A DNA stretch of 64,000 nucleotides, taken from contig JACMZG010001913.1 in the NCBI GenBank assembly GCA_018340805.1, positions 14,728,030 to 14,792,029 on the forward strand, given 5' to 3'. The position numbers and the translations under genes were made by a program. The notes under the pieces were generated by a model. That model saw only the letters and a list, made by a program, of their open reading frames with translations, was not told the origin of the DNA and made no database searches. Origin of the DNA: Microvelia longipes (Eukaryota; Arthropoda; Insecta; Hemiptera; Veliidae). Position 1 is the first letter of the stretch. Each line of letters begins with the position of its first letter. Below are positions 1-10,940 of the stretch, piece after piece.

Positions 1-79
1 AGAAGTGGAGAAAAAGAGGTTTGAAAATGGCATTTTGACGACTTCTTATTCTTCTTCTTATTCTTCCTGCATTTTTTGT

Positions 80-670
80 TGACGCACCTACAACCTAAAT
101 TACTGAACGGATTTTGACATATGAGGACTTTTTGGATTTGTCTTATGCTCGTGTGCATTCCTAGCTCATAAAATCTCAAATTCGACATTCCTACGCTGAA
201 CGCGAAGAGAAAAACTAAGCTAGCAAACAATATTTTTCTATGTTTACGCACCTAAAGCCTAAACTACTGAACAGATTTTGATGTGTGAGGACTTTTAAGA
301 TTCGTGTTATGCTTGCGTGCATTCCTACTTCATAAAATCTCAAATTCGATGTTCTTACGCTTAAGGTGGAGCAAAAAACTAACCTGCAGCTTAAACTACT
401 GAACACATTTTGATATGTGGTGACTTTTTGAATTTGTCTTATGCCTGTGTGTATTCCTACCTGATAAAATCTCAAATACGACATTCCTATGCTAAACTCG
501 AAGCTAAAAACTGCTAGCGAACGCCACTTTTATATAAATTGACCCATCTGCTCTCTTTACAAATGAATGAATTTTGGTGTTTGAGGACATTTGGGTTTTT
601 TATGCCATTTTAACATTCCTGTATCAATAAGTCCCAAATTTATAAGTCCTATGTTGTACGCGCCACAGAA
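80..670. repeat. Four degenerate tandem units, about 130-165 bp
   Basis: Four diverged units share a block reading ACTACTGAACAGATTTTGA, then GAGGACTTTTT, then GTGCATTCCTACCTCATAAA. The GGAC landmark falls near 125, 289, 421 and 585. The minus strand stays open across two units (215-484) and repeats a peptide like LRFYEVGMHASI, but this is a by-product of the repeat. The fourth unit is the most diverged. The family is not recognised. Confidence 0.75.
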
Positions 671-792
671 AACAAAGCTTGAGAGTGGTATATATAATAC
701 CTTGAAACTCTTTACAGCTTTATTTTTGCTACATGTATTATGTTTACTTATGTTTTTACATAAAACAGGTGCCGTACAAAAAGTCATGAAAT

Positions 793-1450
793 CTTACCAA
801 AAACCACTTATGTGGTAAAATACTCCCCGCCAAGTCTTTGGTCCAAAAAAGTAGGGAAATCAACTTTTCTGTCCCGCCAAGTCATGTCTGTATTGGGTGG
901 AGATTGTCATAGGCGTTTCAAAGTGAAGTTTCTAGTTTGGCAATAGTTAAGGGCTCTATTTACATTGAGAGGCAATCATCAGCTTATTCTCCTTGGCGGC
1001 GTGCCAGAAAAGTGAATCACCTTTAGAGGTAGTGTTTGCAAGAGTATATAGGGTGTAGTGCCTGATTATATCGTACCGTCATCGTTTCATTCATTCATTT
1101 ATTTCTTTTGTGTATTCCTGGATCAATGCAGGTAAGTAAAACTGCTGCAATTATGACAACTAATAAAATCTGTTATGATTAATCTCCACGAACACCTGAA
1201 TTGTTTGATATTTCAAAATTTAGCAAAAACTCGTTCAAACCGCTGGCTGGTGCCAAGGAGAATAAGCTGATGATTACCTCTCATGTAAATAGAGCCCTTA
1301 ACTATTGCCAAACTAGAAACTTCACTTTGAAACGCCTATGACAATTCCACCCAATACAGACATGACTTGGCGGGACAGAAAAGTTGATTTTCCTACTTTT
1401 TTGGACCAAAGACTTGGAGGGGAGTATTTTACCACATAAGTGGTTTTGGT

Positions 1451-1453
<3 letters not shown>
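793..1453. mobile_element. 661 bp foldback/MITE-like element with ~210 bp inverted arms
   Basis: The arms at 793-1002 and 1243-1453 are near-perfect reverse complements. They start CTTACCAAAA and end TTTTGGTAAG. The ~240 bp centre is unique, AT-rich and has no long frame. It carries a consensus-like 5' splice site, CAGGTAAGT, at 1129-1137. No clear target duplication is seen, and the right edge runs straight into a (TA)n tract. Length and structure fit a non-autonomous DNA element moved in trans. Confidence 0.85.
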
Positions 1454-1454
<1 letters not shown>

Positions 1455-1527
<73 letters not shown>

Positions 1528-1541
1528 GTATGTATATATAA
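1455..1541. repeat. (TA)n microsatellite
   Basis: Mostly alternating TA with a few interruptions. It abuts the right end of the foldback element, so insertion next to or into TA-rich DNA is likely. Confidence 0.95.
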
Positions 1542-1821
1542 TTATGCCTTATTGATTTTAATAAGCAAAGTTAAAAGCAATTTAAAAGAAATTATCAAAA
1601 GGAAAAAACTAAAAGGATAACCTTTTATCAATCGTACACACACACTTTCAGAGAACAAATTATCACAAATGTCTAATAATCAAAAAAAAATTGTGTACTC
1701 GAGTTTTACCTGTCACCCCGGAAATACACGAGTCAAGCCGATTATAACCGACAAGCCTACTATTTTCTTCGCTACTTTGGGGGACCAGCAATGGAACAAT
1801 GATCTCTGAAGCTGGACCCTG

Positions 1822-2104
1822 AATAGTCGTTATTGCGGGTTGATGACGTCATAAAAACTATTTTTCGAATAGCAACACAACAGCTATAGACAGATTTTTT
1901 GTACAAAGTTTCAACTCTTAGCATAAATGCACTCGGAGCTACGATGATAATAGACACATACAGACAGACATCTTTGTAAAAACTAATCAGGAGGTCTTGA
2001 AACACCTAAAACGGATAATTACGGTGTCATCCCAGTTTCGGATTTTTTCTAAACACAATACTTTTACTATATACCTACAATATAAATTCTGAAAAAGTAA
2101 AAAT
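1822..2104 (-). mobile_element. Family A fragment (terminal half without the 5S module)
   Basis: It matches the part of family A with TATTGCGGGTTGATGACGTC, then GCACTCGGAGCTACGATGAT, then ACAGACAGACA, then AGGAGGTCTTGAAACACCT, ending before a degenerate TATACCTAC tail. Strand is given in the sense of the 5S module of complete copies, which this piece lacks. Nothing was recognised in 1542-1821 or 2105-2310. Confidence 0.85.
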
Positions 2105-2310
2105 CAATATTTCTAAAAGGATGTTATTCTACAATAAAATGCAATTTATGGATTTATTTGCAACATTAAGAAATAGATTATCGTCAACTTTCATACATAA
2201 AGTATGTCTACCTGTGGGTGAAAATGCAAAAATAACATCTATGGGAACAAAAACTTATAATTTTCAAGACACCATATGCGGAATCAAAGACAAGAAGAAT
2301 ATTAAACTGC

Positions 2311-2600
2311 GTAGGCTTTCGCGGTTATTGTCATGAAGATTTAGGTCTTCCGGTGGTGACCGATTAAATGTAGATGAAGAATCTGACGTTTCGCTTCCAC
2401 TGTGGGAGGACAGGGATATAGGACATTATGGAATGCTCTACAAAACTGAACTGAACAGTTCAGTTTCGTACAGCATTGTTGCTATTCATAATGTCCTATA
2501 TCCCTGAAGATGCCTCCCACAGTGGAAGCAAAACGTCGGATTCGTCATCTACATTAACGCGGTCACCACTAGAAGACCTAAATCTTCAAGAAGAATATTG
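2311..2600. mobile_element. Family C palindrome, copy 1
   Basis: Head-to-head inverted copy of a ~120 bp block. Each arm reads outward from the centre through ACTGAACTG, ATGTCCTATATCCCTGAAGA, CCTCCCACAGTGGAAGC, a GAAACGTCGGA-like stretch, and GGTCACC to GAAGACCTAAATCTTC. The outer edge carries GTAGGCTTTCGCGGTTAT. In the right arm the core reads CAAAACGTCGG, so GAAA is mutated to AAAA. Four more copies in the window keep the same palindromic arrangement. Confidence 0.85.
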
Positions 2601-2900
2601 GGTCATAAACTCAATCATTAATAATCAACAAAAGTGCTTAGCAATTAACTTTAATGTTGCTTAAACTTGCTTCATTTATTACAAAGCTGCGAGCATCATT
2701 GTTATCTTTATAACTTTTCTTCCTTCTTATCTCATCATAAAGTTTTCATTTTCTCCTTCGCTTTCCTGTCTTATCTTAAACAAATGAAAATCATATTTTT
2801 ATCTTACTTTTACTAATTTCTTATCCTTAGTTTATTATTTAAATAAAATATTAATAAGAGTGAATCTTATTCAGCTGTGCTAACACCTGTACTTTGACTT
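2601..2900. other. Unassigned AT-rich spacer
   Basis: No repeat shared with the rest of the window, no convincing frame and no RNA-like fold was seen. Confidence 0.5.
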
Positions 2901-2962
2901 ACCAATTTCTTTAATTTAAATTATTATTATTTATAATAATAATTTAAATTAAAGAAATTGGT
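2901..2962. repeat. Perfect 29-bp-stem hairpin
   Basis: The stem at 2901-2929 pairs with 2934-2962 without a mismatch around a TTTA loop. The inner half is low-complexity ATT repeats; the outer ACCAATTTCTTTAA part is not. It ends exactly where a family A copy begins, so it may have formed by foldback at an insertion end. Confidence 0.9.
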
Positions 2963-3550
2963 AGCGAGGTTTCTCGGAAGTTCTCTTCATCACATCAGAT
3001 TTGAAACACTTACCCTCTCTATTTCAGACTCGCTTCGCTCGTACTCAGAATATATACATCACCAAATTTATACTACAACATGTCTTCGTCCTGACAGTAA
3101 ATACATTCGTTTATTTCCCTGCCGTCACTCATCCAACCATTGACCTCGCTGTATGCAGCTTAACTTTTATATTGCCGTATTGAAACGAAACTTAACATAA
3201 CTACTTGTTAGATAAAGAAAGGAAATCCGCTGAAATAGAGGAATAGGATAAATTTTCAATTTTTTTTTTAAATTTAACAAGTCATTTGATTAAAATGAAA
3301 CAATTTTCAATATGAGTAAAAACTTATGTTTGTCTTATATATGAATTACCGGTTAATTACGTCATACCAAATGTATTCCTAATGGCAGGACATATATATG
3401 CCCACACACACATACATAGTGACAAACAACTTTTAGCAAGTAACTCAGGAGGTCTTAAAAACACCTGACACCTGAATGCAGATGAAATTCCGGCTTCGGA
3501 TCTTTTGCAAACGCAATACTTTCCCATATAATTACGGAATAAATTAATAA
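2962..3550 (-). mobile_element. Family A copy with 5S-like module (diverged, near full span)
   Basis: It starts with a degenerate GGTACCTCGGAA-type end (TTCTCGGAAGTTCTC). It then runs through GACTCGCTTCGCTCGTACTC and the antisense 5S-like part (about 3118-3170: ACTCATCCAACC, TGCAGCTTAACTTTTA). A diverged middle follows, then the distal part (GGAGGTCTTAAAAACACCTG, ATACTTTCCCATATAATTAC) to about 3545. The two short overlapping frames here are by-products. Confidence 0.8.
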
Positions 3551-3680
3551 TATGTAATAGATACATAAGTTTCATAGATACTTAAAACTGCATAAAAGTA
3601 GGTTATGTATAATTTTATAATACTTGTAATAATCGCTTTTGGTTAAACAATAGATTGGAATTGGTGTAAATTATTGGTTG

Positions 3681-4202
3681 CTCAGAATAATACTAATATA
3701 GAAGGAGCATATTACCGTAAACACATTGTAATTCTACTGATAACACGAAAGCCGGTTGACTTGTGGTCATAAGTAGGAGTACCACTCTAACAACAAAACA
3801 TTATTTTAAATATGCGTCATAAATATCCATTAATGAAGAAAGATCGTAAACAACAAAAATGATAACTTAAAACACCTCCTGAGTATTTAATAAAACTTAG
3901 ATGGCAAAAGGGTAGCGATATACGAGAATCTACATTTAGTTGACAAGGACTACTTTTAATATAATTTTAATTAAAAACGTTAAAATACAATTTAAAATGC
4001 TTAAAATATTTAATGCATCGATATTTCTATTAGTATTTTATGAATAATCAATTATTAATTAATAATAGAACATAATAATTCAGCAATAACTTTTTTATAA
4101 GAAAATTGTATATTGTTAGGGTGGCAGCTTTGCTTAAGACAACCAGTGAACCGCCTTTCGTGTTATCAGTAGTGCTCCTTCTATATATAGTATTATTCTA
4201 AG
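3681..4202. mobile_element. Family F, copy 1: 522 bp inverted-repeat element with 8-bp target duplication
   Basis: Termini read CTCAGAATAATACTA and TAGTATTATTCTAAG. Sub-terminal arms include GAAGGAGCA, GATAACACGAAAGCCGGTT and their reverse complement. The 8 bp on each side, ATTGGTTG (3673-3680) and ATTGGATG (4203-4210), differ at one base, as expected of an old 8-bp target duplication. That length is typical of hAT-superfamily transposition. No transposase frame, so non-autonomous. Confidence 0.85.
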
Positions 4203-4378
4203 ATTGGATGATAGATCATTTTGGAATAGGCAGGTTGGTAAGGTATGAAACCGTTTGTGAGCATGAAATAGTTTAATGAACAATATAATAATACATTATT
4301 ATTAAATGATGATATCCAGGTTATTATAGTTAAGCAGATTAAAGGCTAAATAGATACACGTGCATATCTCAAATAGTC

Positions 4379-4515
4379 TTTCACAATGTCTTAGCTTAGA
4401 TGTGATGCAAATATGTCAGTGATACATTATAATCCTACTTAAGTAGGATTGTTATGTATCACTGTCCGACATACTTACATGTATGCATTATATCTAAGAA
4501 AAGAGATTGTGGAAT
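4379..4515. repeat. Short inverted-repeat (hairpin) element
   Basis: Arms of ~65 bp pair around the perfect 20-base palindrome AATCCTACTTAAGTAGGATT at 4451-4470. Outer parts (TCACAATGTCTTAGCTTAGA and TCTAAGAAAAGAGATTGTGG) pair imperfectly. Its size resembles the smallest MITEs. Single copy in this window. Confidence 0.75.
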
Positions 4516-4579
4516 GTTAACATGAGGATTGTAACAGGAAATGTTAATTTGTCATACTGAATTTCTATGAACTGCGTTA

Positions 4580-4850
4580 TTTTAATTAAGATTTAGGTTT
4601 TCCGGAGGTGACCGCGTCAATGTAGATGAAGAATTCGATGTTTCGCTTCCACTGTAGGAGACATCTTCAGGGATATAGGACATCATAGATAAAAACACAA
4701 TGCTCTTGAATCAGTTCAGTCTTATAGAGCATTGTGTTTTTATCCATGATGTCCTATATCCATGACGATGCCTCCCACAGTGGAAGTGAAACATTGTATT
4801 TTTCATCCACATTGACCCGGTCACCACCGGAAGACCTATATCTTCTTGAA
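4580..4850. mobile_element. Family C palindrome, copy 2
   Basis: Same head-to-head arrangement as 2311-2600. Both arms keep the AGAGCATTGTGTTTTTAT block next to the centre. Left arm: TTTCGCTTCCACTGTAGGAG. Right arm: GCCTCCCACAGTGGAAGTGA and AAACATTG. The centre is a short stretch around CTTGAATCAGTTCAGTC. Confidence 0.85.
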
Positions 4851-5006
4851 TTTCTATGTAAGAGAAGTATACATTGGTGAAACCTATATTGACGAAGCAA
4901 CTTTTATTCTACTACGCCTATTTAAGCAACTTGACTAGAGAGGGTAACACGTAAAAAGAGTGTACTGACTCCCCCTAGAATTTTAAACTATTCAAAAAAG
5001 TATATT

Positions 5007-5320
5007 ATTTGATACTACCGAGTTTTGCGAAACATGAATAGTTGACACAATATAATTGTACAAGAGACACCTAGGAAATATAACAAGCAAGATGCAATGC
5101 TAAAACTAGGAACTGTTCTATCATATGACATTCGTCATCATTAATGGCTCGACATAACGTCATGTCCCACTCCGTTTCGTTACGTCTAACTCATCAGGGC
5201 GCCGGCAGAGCCATTAATGATGACGAATGGAACAGTTCCCAGATGTAGCATTGCATCTTGCTTTGTTACATTTCCTATGTGTCTCTCGCACCATTATATT
5301 GTGTCAACTATGCAAAAAAG
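5007..5320. mobile_element. Family D palindrome, copy 1
   Basis: Foldback element whose arms read from outside in: GTTGACACAATATAATTGTA, GAGACACCTAGGAAAT, AAGCAAGATGCAATGCT, GGAACTGTTC, GACATTCGTCATCATTAATG. The left arm then has a longer inner segment (GGCTCGACATAACGTCATGT, TTTCGTTACGTC) that is missing on the right. The unequal arms show an internal deletion compared with the copy at 58602-58965. Confidence 0.85.
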
Positions 5321-6344
5321 AGTCAATTCTAACTTCCATAGCAAAAGATGATTGGAGGTAATATTACTAGACGACTTTTAGCAATATACCAACTGCATCA
5401 GCTGTTAGCAAGTTTTCAAAACAGTTCTCACTGTTATCAGAATAGATTCGGAGACGTTAGATAGTTGCTCTAAACATAAAATTAATATAAATATAACAAT
5501 AATAGTTATCAAAATTATTTGGATGTATTTTTGTATATTATAAAAAAATGTATTTTATTATTGCTATTATTATAACTTACGTATATTATATAAATCACGA
5601 TTTGTTATTAAAAGAAAAAAATATCTTTTTTTATTTATCCCTGAAATAAATTATTTCTCTAAATGAAAACTGTAAGTTTATATTATTGTTTGAATATTAT
5701 TTCGACATTTATTTTTAAAGTATTATTTTCTTCGCTATTTAAATAAATGCAAAAAATAACCAAAAATAATTACTGTATTATTTGAGTGAAAACTTTTTGG
5801 GGTAAAATATATTCAAACCATAGAAATGGTATTTGTATTTTATTGTTGTTTTGGTATTTTTTGGAAGGATAAAGTGTTGAATATTTGATATTTAGCGGGG
5901 AGTGGTTTATCGTGTAGTCCCCAGCATAGATAATGAGAAAAACAGGAAAAGTTAGAATTATTTTAACCAGGTATATAAAATGCCACCTATTTTTAAATCT
6001 ATGTTTTATTCCACAGGAGTGAATTCGCATTTCTTGTCAAAATTTTCACAGTGTCAATTATACCGACGCTTATCCTCTGGTATAAAAAAAACTTTTTTTG
6101 CCTCCAAGTACTGGAAAATTCCATTATATATGCATCCCTGAATCACTAATTTTCGGACTATCATTGGAAATAAATAAAAAATGTGTTTTAACGAGTTCAA
6201 CTAAATAAAGGGACAATATTTGCCAGTCAAATTTTAATTATTTAATTAATTAAATACAGAAAAAAATATTGGAATGAAAATATCCTATGAAATTCAAATT
6301 AGAAAATGTATGGTATTACTTCTCGTTTTTAAATACGAAATTTA
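5321..6344. other. Unassigned AT-rich spacer
   Basis: Very AT-rich. An 86-codon minus-strand frame at 5770-6030 has no recognisable domain and biased lysine/isoleucine/tyrosine content, as expected of chance. Nothing else was recognised. Confidence 0.4.
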
Positions 6345-6665
6345 TTTAAGAGTCTCCACAAAACAAAACTTTATTGGCAAAGCGCTTTCGACCTACAAAG
6401 AGGCCATCATCAGTGCAAAACCGTTGAGAAGTTAAAAAGGAAGAAGAACGAGTCTATGTTTTTTACTTGATATCACATTCTGACTCTAATATTAAAAAAG
6501 TTTTGTTTTGTGGAGAGCCTTCATAGTTTTCCATTATTTGTAATGGACTCCATTCACGCTCATTCTAATCATTTAGTTTAATTTTCTTACTTTCCAATTT
6601 TTAGGTTAAAAGCGCTTTGCCAATAAACAATTATTTTTATGGAGAGACTCTGTTTCTTCGTTTCC
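6345..6665. mobile_element. Family B pieces in inverted arrangement
   Basis: 6345-6425 is the reverse complement of the B end (TTTATTGGCAAAGCGCTTTC, GGCCATCATCAGTGC). 6496-6580 carries TTTTGTTTTGTGGAGAGCC and ATGGACTCCATTCACGCTCA. 6600-6665 again has AAGCGCTTTGCCAATAAACA. In the sense direction the first piece reads CTGATGA, then a 5-bp pairing GGCCU/AGGUC, then GAAAGCGC, a hammerhead-like core layout. Confidence 0.75.
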
Positions 6666-6900
6666 TAGTATTTTGTACACAATGAACCATTAAATTGAAG
6701 AGCAATTGAAGAAAACATTATTTGTGGAGAGACTCTGTTTCTTCGTTTCCTAGTATTTTGTACAAAATGAACCATTAAATTGAAGACCAATTGAAGAAAA
6801 CATTATTTGTGGAGATACTCTTTTTCTTTTTTTTTCGTAGTATTTTGTACACAATAAAGTATTAAATTGAAAAGCGATTGAAGAAAACATTATTTTTATT
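6641..6900. repeat. Three tandem 85-bp units derived from the family B end
   Basis: Units begin GGAGAGACTCTGTTTCTTCG at 6641, 6726 and (GGAGATACTC variant) 6811. Each contains TTTCCTAGTATTTTGTACA, CATTAAATTGAAGA and TTGAAGAAAACATTATTT. The first two are almost identical and the third more diverged. Confidence 0.9.
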
Positions 6901-8149
6901 ACAAAGTTGTGAAGCGTTCTCATATTTTATTTCTATGTACCATTCAGACTGTGGAACAACATACATCCTATATTAAAGGTAGAAGGTCTATTCAAACATC
7001 ATATACTTGTAATATTTATTTCAAAACGGAAGGACAGCTATATATAAATTCTTTGATATCTGCAACTAAAATACTTTTTGATATTTTATACAGGTTTTGA
7101 GTCCTGTCAGAAGTTTTTTAAATATATATCCCTTAGTAATAATTTAGCCAGCATTTCCCGGGAAAATCTCACACGTCTCATTACTTCTTGGGACAGTGAT
7201 TAGACGTGTAAAGGCTTTTCTTTCGTTTAAAAAAACCGGACAGGTAATGTACACTGAACGTTTGCTTGCACTCACGAAATAAAAAAAAAAAAAATACATC
7301 TGACTAAAAACACCAATACGTTCAATACATCAGCTATTCCAGTTAATTTGTCAGTTATTCCATACGTGAAAAGTTTTTTCATATTTTTTCGATCTTCCTA
7401 TTTCTGATTTTTTACTCTACAAATTAGGATTGAAATTCAAAGGGAAAATACATCTACATATCTATGCTGGCTATGACGCTAATATGTTATGTGGATGTTA
7501 AAATATCTTGTTTTATAACATATTTTGTTAGCTTTCACACACAAATTTAATTAACATTATAGTATAGTTTTTTAATACAATATATATTTTTTTGAGATGG
7601 ACAGTAAAGTAGGTATTTATTGACATAAAAAAGTCAGTAAAGTGTAATTTATATTACATCAAAAATACTACTTTTACTACATTGACAATACTCGTAAAAG
7701 TGGTTATCGGACAGTAATTATTGCCTGAAATATTAAGTTGAACCTAAAATCTAAGAAGATAAAGAAGAATTAAAAGCTATAAATTGTTAGATTCTAAGTA
7801 TATAAACACGATTTACTTGTTATCATAATAGTTCTTAATTCATTTTTCTTGTAGCGAATTGTTTTCATTGGATTTGTTTTAAAAAAAATCATGGGTTGTG
7901 AGGTTTAATTCACTCTAAAGAAAAGTATATCTTACAAAATGGTAAAGGAAATAAAAAAAGGCTCGCTTCGTTTGCTAGGATGCTATAAATGTATATGCAA
8001 ATATATACAAAAAGGCAGAATGATAACGTAGACTTAGATGCACGACAAAATGCTCGCTATAGAAATTTTAAAAAACAAACAATATGTGAAAAGCAGATGA
8101 CATCTGATTGATAACATTAATTCACTTTTAAAGAAGGTATTGATGACGG
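6901..8149. other. Unassigned AT-rich spacer
   Basis: A short frame at 6909-7100 has no domain. 7600-7690 has a weak inverted pair (AGTAAAGTAGGTATTT and AAAATACTACTTTTACT). The rest shows nothing recognisable. Confidence 0.4.
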
Positions 8150-8260
8150 TACACAGAGCCCCCGAGGACCCCAAAATTTGTTAACCTTCTCAATGCATTG
8201 ATAAAGGCTATGCCCAATCTAGTATATATCTCTCTATGCGTACAAATATTAAAGAAGAAT
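8150..8260 (+). repeat. Family H repeat, copy 1
   Basis: Shares CCCCAAAAT, CTCAATGCATTGA, AAAGGCTATGCCC, TCTAGTATAT and TACAAATATTAAAGA with 30462-30575 in the same order and spacing. Function and class unknown. Confidence 0.7.
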
Positions 8261-8314
8261 GACGGTTGAAATAATATTCAACACGGGTTTCTATACAGGT
8301 TTATATTTGTTCCT

Positions 8315-8372
8315 GCATACGGGCCGCGAAGCGGCTAACAAAGTGTAAATTAGCTAAATACATGGCAGAAAT
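8315..8372 (-). mobile_element. Family E remnant with one intact GAA-loop hairpin
   Basis: ATACGGGCCGCGAAGCGGCT contains a perfect GCCGC-GAA-GCGGC hairpin (8323-8335). It is followed by TTAGCTAAATACATGGCAG, which matches the tail of family E in reverse orientation. All other hairpins are absent. It directly abuts the tRNA-like head that follows. Confidence 0.7.
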
Positions 8373-8490
8373 TCAGGTAGTGTAATGGTTAGCATGTGAG
8401 TTTGCAACCCTTGACAGTGCGGGTTCGTTCCCCGTAGTGGCATCTAGGATTTTATTGTGTGGTTTTTAGAAATCCTTACAAGTGACGCCG
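8373..8490 (+). mobile_element. tRNA-derived SINE head, truncated
   Basis: TAGTGTAATGGTTAGCATG at 8378-8396 is a good pol III A box/D arm. GGGTTCGTTCCCC at 8421-8433 is a good B box/T arm. No acceptor stem closes, so it is not a functional tRNA gene. It continues into a GGGATTTT-like body (CTAGGATTTTATTGTGTGG) similar to the SINE at 10561 and has no clear poly-A end. Confidence 0.7.
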
Positions 8491-8572
8491 CTTGAAAGGA
8501 TCAATAATGCAACAGTTTTGTGCATAGCAGCTAATAAGCAAAATAGCTCGAAACTCGAAGCCATGATCCATG

Positions 8573-8765
8573 ATCATTGATTATTGACCAGGCACTGACC
8601 TCACTCGATGCTGCTTAACTTTTATGATCCAACAAAAACCGTAGATGTACTTGTTGTGTTAAAACAAAACTTTTCTTATTTATTACTACAGGAATACACT
8701 TCAAAAATTTCAACTCAATTGGAATATTCTTTCTATTTTTTTAAAAAGCGTACACCAAGTTTTAT
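8573..8765 (-). mobile_element. Family A fragment centred on the 5S-like module
   Basis: Antisense 5S-like part at 8573-8640 (CAGGCACTGACCTCACTCGA, TGCTGCTTAACTTTTATGAT). It is followed by the A body: TAGATGTACTTGTTGTGTTA, GGAATACACTTC, TTTTTAAAAAGCGTACACC. The outer ends are missing. Confidence 0.85.
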
Positions 8766-9090
8766 GGATTATGCATTTATAAAAAAATATGCAAGATAAA
8801 ATAATATTCTATCGAAGGAAGTAAGAAATAAAAACAATAGGATAGGTGATCTATCACCTCGTCTTAATTACTATCACCAAATACCTAGTATAATACCATT
8901 TAAAAAGAAAAAAATAAAATGCTCTTGGGTCGTCAAACTTCTCTACTATAACACATACTAAACGCAACATACTGATGTATTGTGTAATTAGTCTACCTAA
9001 AAATTGTAAGGCACCTGTTTATATTAAATATAACATGATTGCAACTGCAGCGAATTTTTATTTTATGGTAATAAAAAAAACTTAAAGAAT
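8766..9090. other. Unassigned AT-rich spacer
   Basis: Nothing recognised on either strand. Confidence 0.4.
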
Positions 9091-9385
9091 CCTTTATTTA
9101 TTTAATTTATACATCCATTTATTGGTTTATATTATTTATTCGTGACTTTGACGGTATGTCTCTTTTTTATTAATTTTTTAAGCTAGTTTCTTTATTTATT
9201 TAATTTATACTTCCATTTATTGGTTTATATTATTTATTTGTAACTTTGATGGGATGTCTCTTTTTCTTATTTTATTTATTTTTTTAAGCTATTTTCTTTA
9301 TTTATTTAATTTATACATAAATTGAATGGTTTATATTATTTATTTTTGACTTTGATGGGATTTCTCTTTTTTTATTTAGTTTTTG
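9091..9385. repeat. Three tandem units of about 100 bp
   Basis: Units start CTTTATTTATTTAATTTATA near 9091, 9190 and 9296 and share GGTTTATATTATTTATT, GACTTTGATGGGAT and TCTCTTTTT. Unit length varies from 98 to 106 bp through T/A-tract slippage. Confidence 0.85.
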
Positions 9386-9442
9386 GTCTCTATTGTAACT
9401 AATTTTGTAAGTTTGAGTTTGCTTGAGTATTTTATTTTAATT

Positions 9443-9926
9443 GAATAAAGGGGATGACGCAATACGTCGATTTGCCATACAAAAAAATGACACCATCGAA
9501 AACCAAAAAATAGAGAGAATTCAACACAAAACACACGTCAAAAACCAACTGCACATGCTTGGTACAAACTGCATATGCTTACGATTCTTATAACAGTGCA
9601 GGTTGTAAACTTTAGAGACAAACTTACCTCTCAATGGTTTCCCATTTTATTGCTCGAGAAGGTTATAGCAAAACACGCTTAAGTTATCACTCACTGAAGT
9701 GGCAAAGTATAGTCCAAAATTTAAAATTAAATAAGCACAAATGACTTAACAAGCACCACAAATGTAACAATTACGAGAAGCACAGAACAAAGTTGAGAAG
9801 TAAACTCGTCAACCTTGCTACAAGGTTAACCTTCCAAGGGGAAGGTAAGTTTGCTTCTATTTCTCTATCTCATACAATTTCCATGGGGTCAGAAATGTTC
9901 CTTAATTCGTCATCCCCTTTATTTAA
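9443..9926. mobile_element. Possible 484 bp element with short terminal inverted repeats
   Basis: AATAAAGGGGATGACGCAAT at the left pairs with AATTCGTCATCCCCTTTATT at the right, about 18 bp with one mismatch or gap. The interior is unlike other families here and has no long frame. No unambiguous target duplication. Single copy, so the element status is an inference from the termini. Confidence 0.55.
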
Positions 9927-10560
9927 GATCCTTGGTAGTCAGTGAGAATGACCTATTAGTGTTAAAAGCGGCTCAGTAAAATTAAATGTTTATGTTAGAG
10001 AGACTGTGTTTTCCATATTATTATAAATAAAAAGAAGTTCATGAATTTGTCCCTGCCTTAGAATATGGGAGACATGTTTGATGAGAGCATTACTATTTTC
10101 AAAAAGTTAAAACTCACATCATTTTCCTCATCAAATATTAACCAGTTTTTAATGGAAACTAGAGCAAGAAGATTTTCATAAAATATTTTCTTTAAAAAAA
10201 TCATAATCTTTTGAAGGGAAATAAAGATATATTTTAAAGAATTCACCAGAGATGGAAAACATCAGAGGCAAATTTTGATCTTCTTTTCTTTGAAACGCCA
10301 TCAAGCTCTTTTTCTTATATTTTTTTTTGTTCCTATCCCTTCTTTTCATACTTAGGCACCTAAAAGAAGCTTGAGAGATCTTAAAACAATTTTTATGTTA
10401 AAAATATATTTTTTGTTAAAGGAAAAAATTAAACACGAAGATAAAAGAGTAGATGGCAACAAAAGCTATTTACAGTGTTAGAAATATGAGATTCGCACAT
10501 TATAGTTTGTTCTTTTTGATTAAATCTTAAAAGAAAGTTAAGCATCTATGTTAGGAGTCA
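9927..10560. other. Unassigned AT-rich spacer
   Basis: The minus-strand frame at 10058-10246 (62 codons) shows no domain. Nothing else was recognised. Confidence 0.4.
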
Positions 10561-10940
10561 CCCGTGGTGTAGTGGTTAAGGTACGCGGCCAATACACAGA
10601 ATGAATGGACTTTAAACTTCCGAGTTTATTTAGTCATGGGTTCAATCCCAGCACGGGCCTCTGGGATTTTTATGAGAGGGATAAATATTCTGCGTACCAC
10701 GTCCTTCAGAAGGAACGTAAAGCCGGTGGTCTCGAGCCTGTGTGTTGTCAGGTACTCGTTAAAGAACCCTTACCCTAAATGAAACTGGGTATAGGCAAAA
10801 TTTAGGACCCTCATAGTAGATTCATAATAATACTACAGTGTGTCTGCCTTGTAGTTTAAAGAGTATGGAGGTTTGGTTTAACAGCGAGGGCTGTTAATAT
10901 GAGTCAGTGAAAATATGTATGATTGCTTGAAAAAAAAAAG
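10561..10940 (+). mobile_element. tRNA-derived SINE, ~380 bp
   Basis: The head folds like a tRNA. CCCGTG (10561-10566) pairs with CACGGG (10652-10657). GGTGTAGTGGTTAAGGTA is the A box/D arm and GGTTCAATCC (10639-10648) the B box. The anticodon region is expanded. The body has ACCACGTCCTTCAGAAGGA, ACGTAAAGCCGGTGGTC and GGTACTCGTTAAAGAACCC, the kind of conserved central block seen in invertebrate tRNA-SINEs. It ends in an A-rich tract at about 10929-10939. No clear target duplication. Confidence 0.85.

Noticed and set aside
10561..10660. Functional tRNA gene
   Set aside because: A and B boxes and an acceptor-like pairing exist, but the anticodon region is expanded and a SINE body with an A tail follows.
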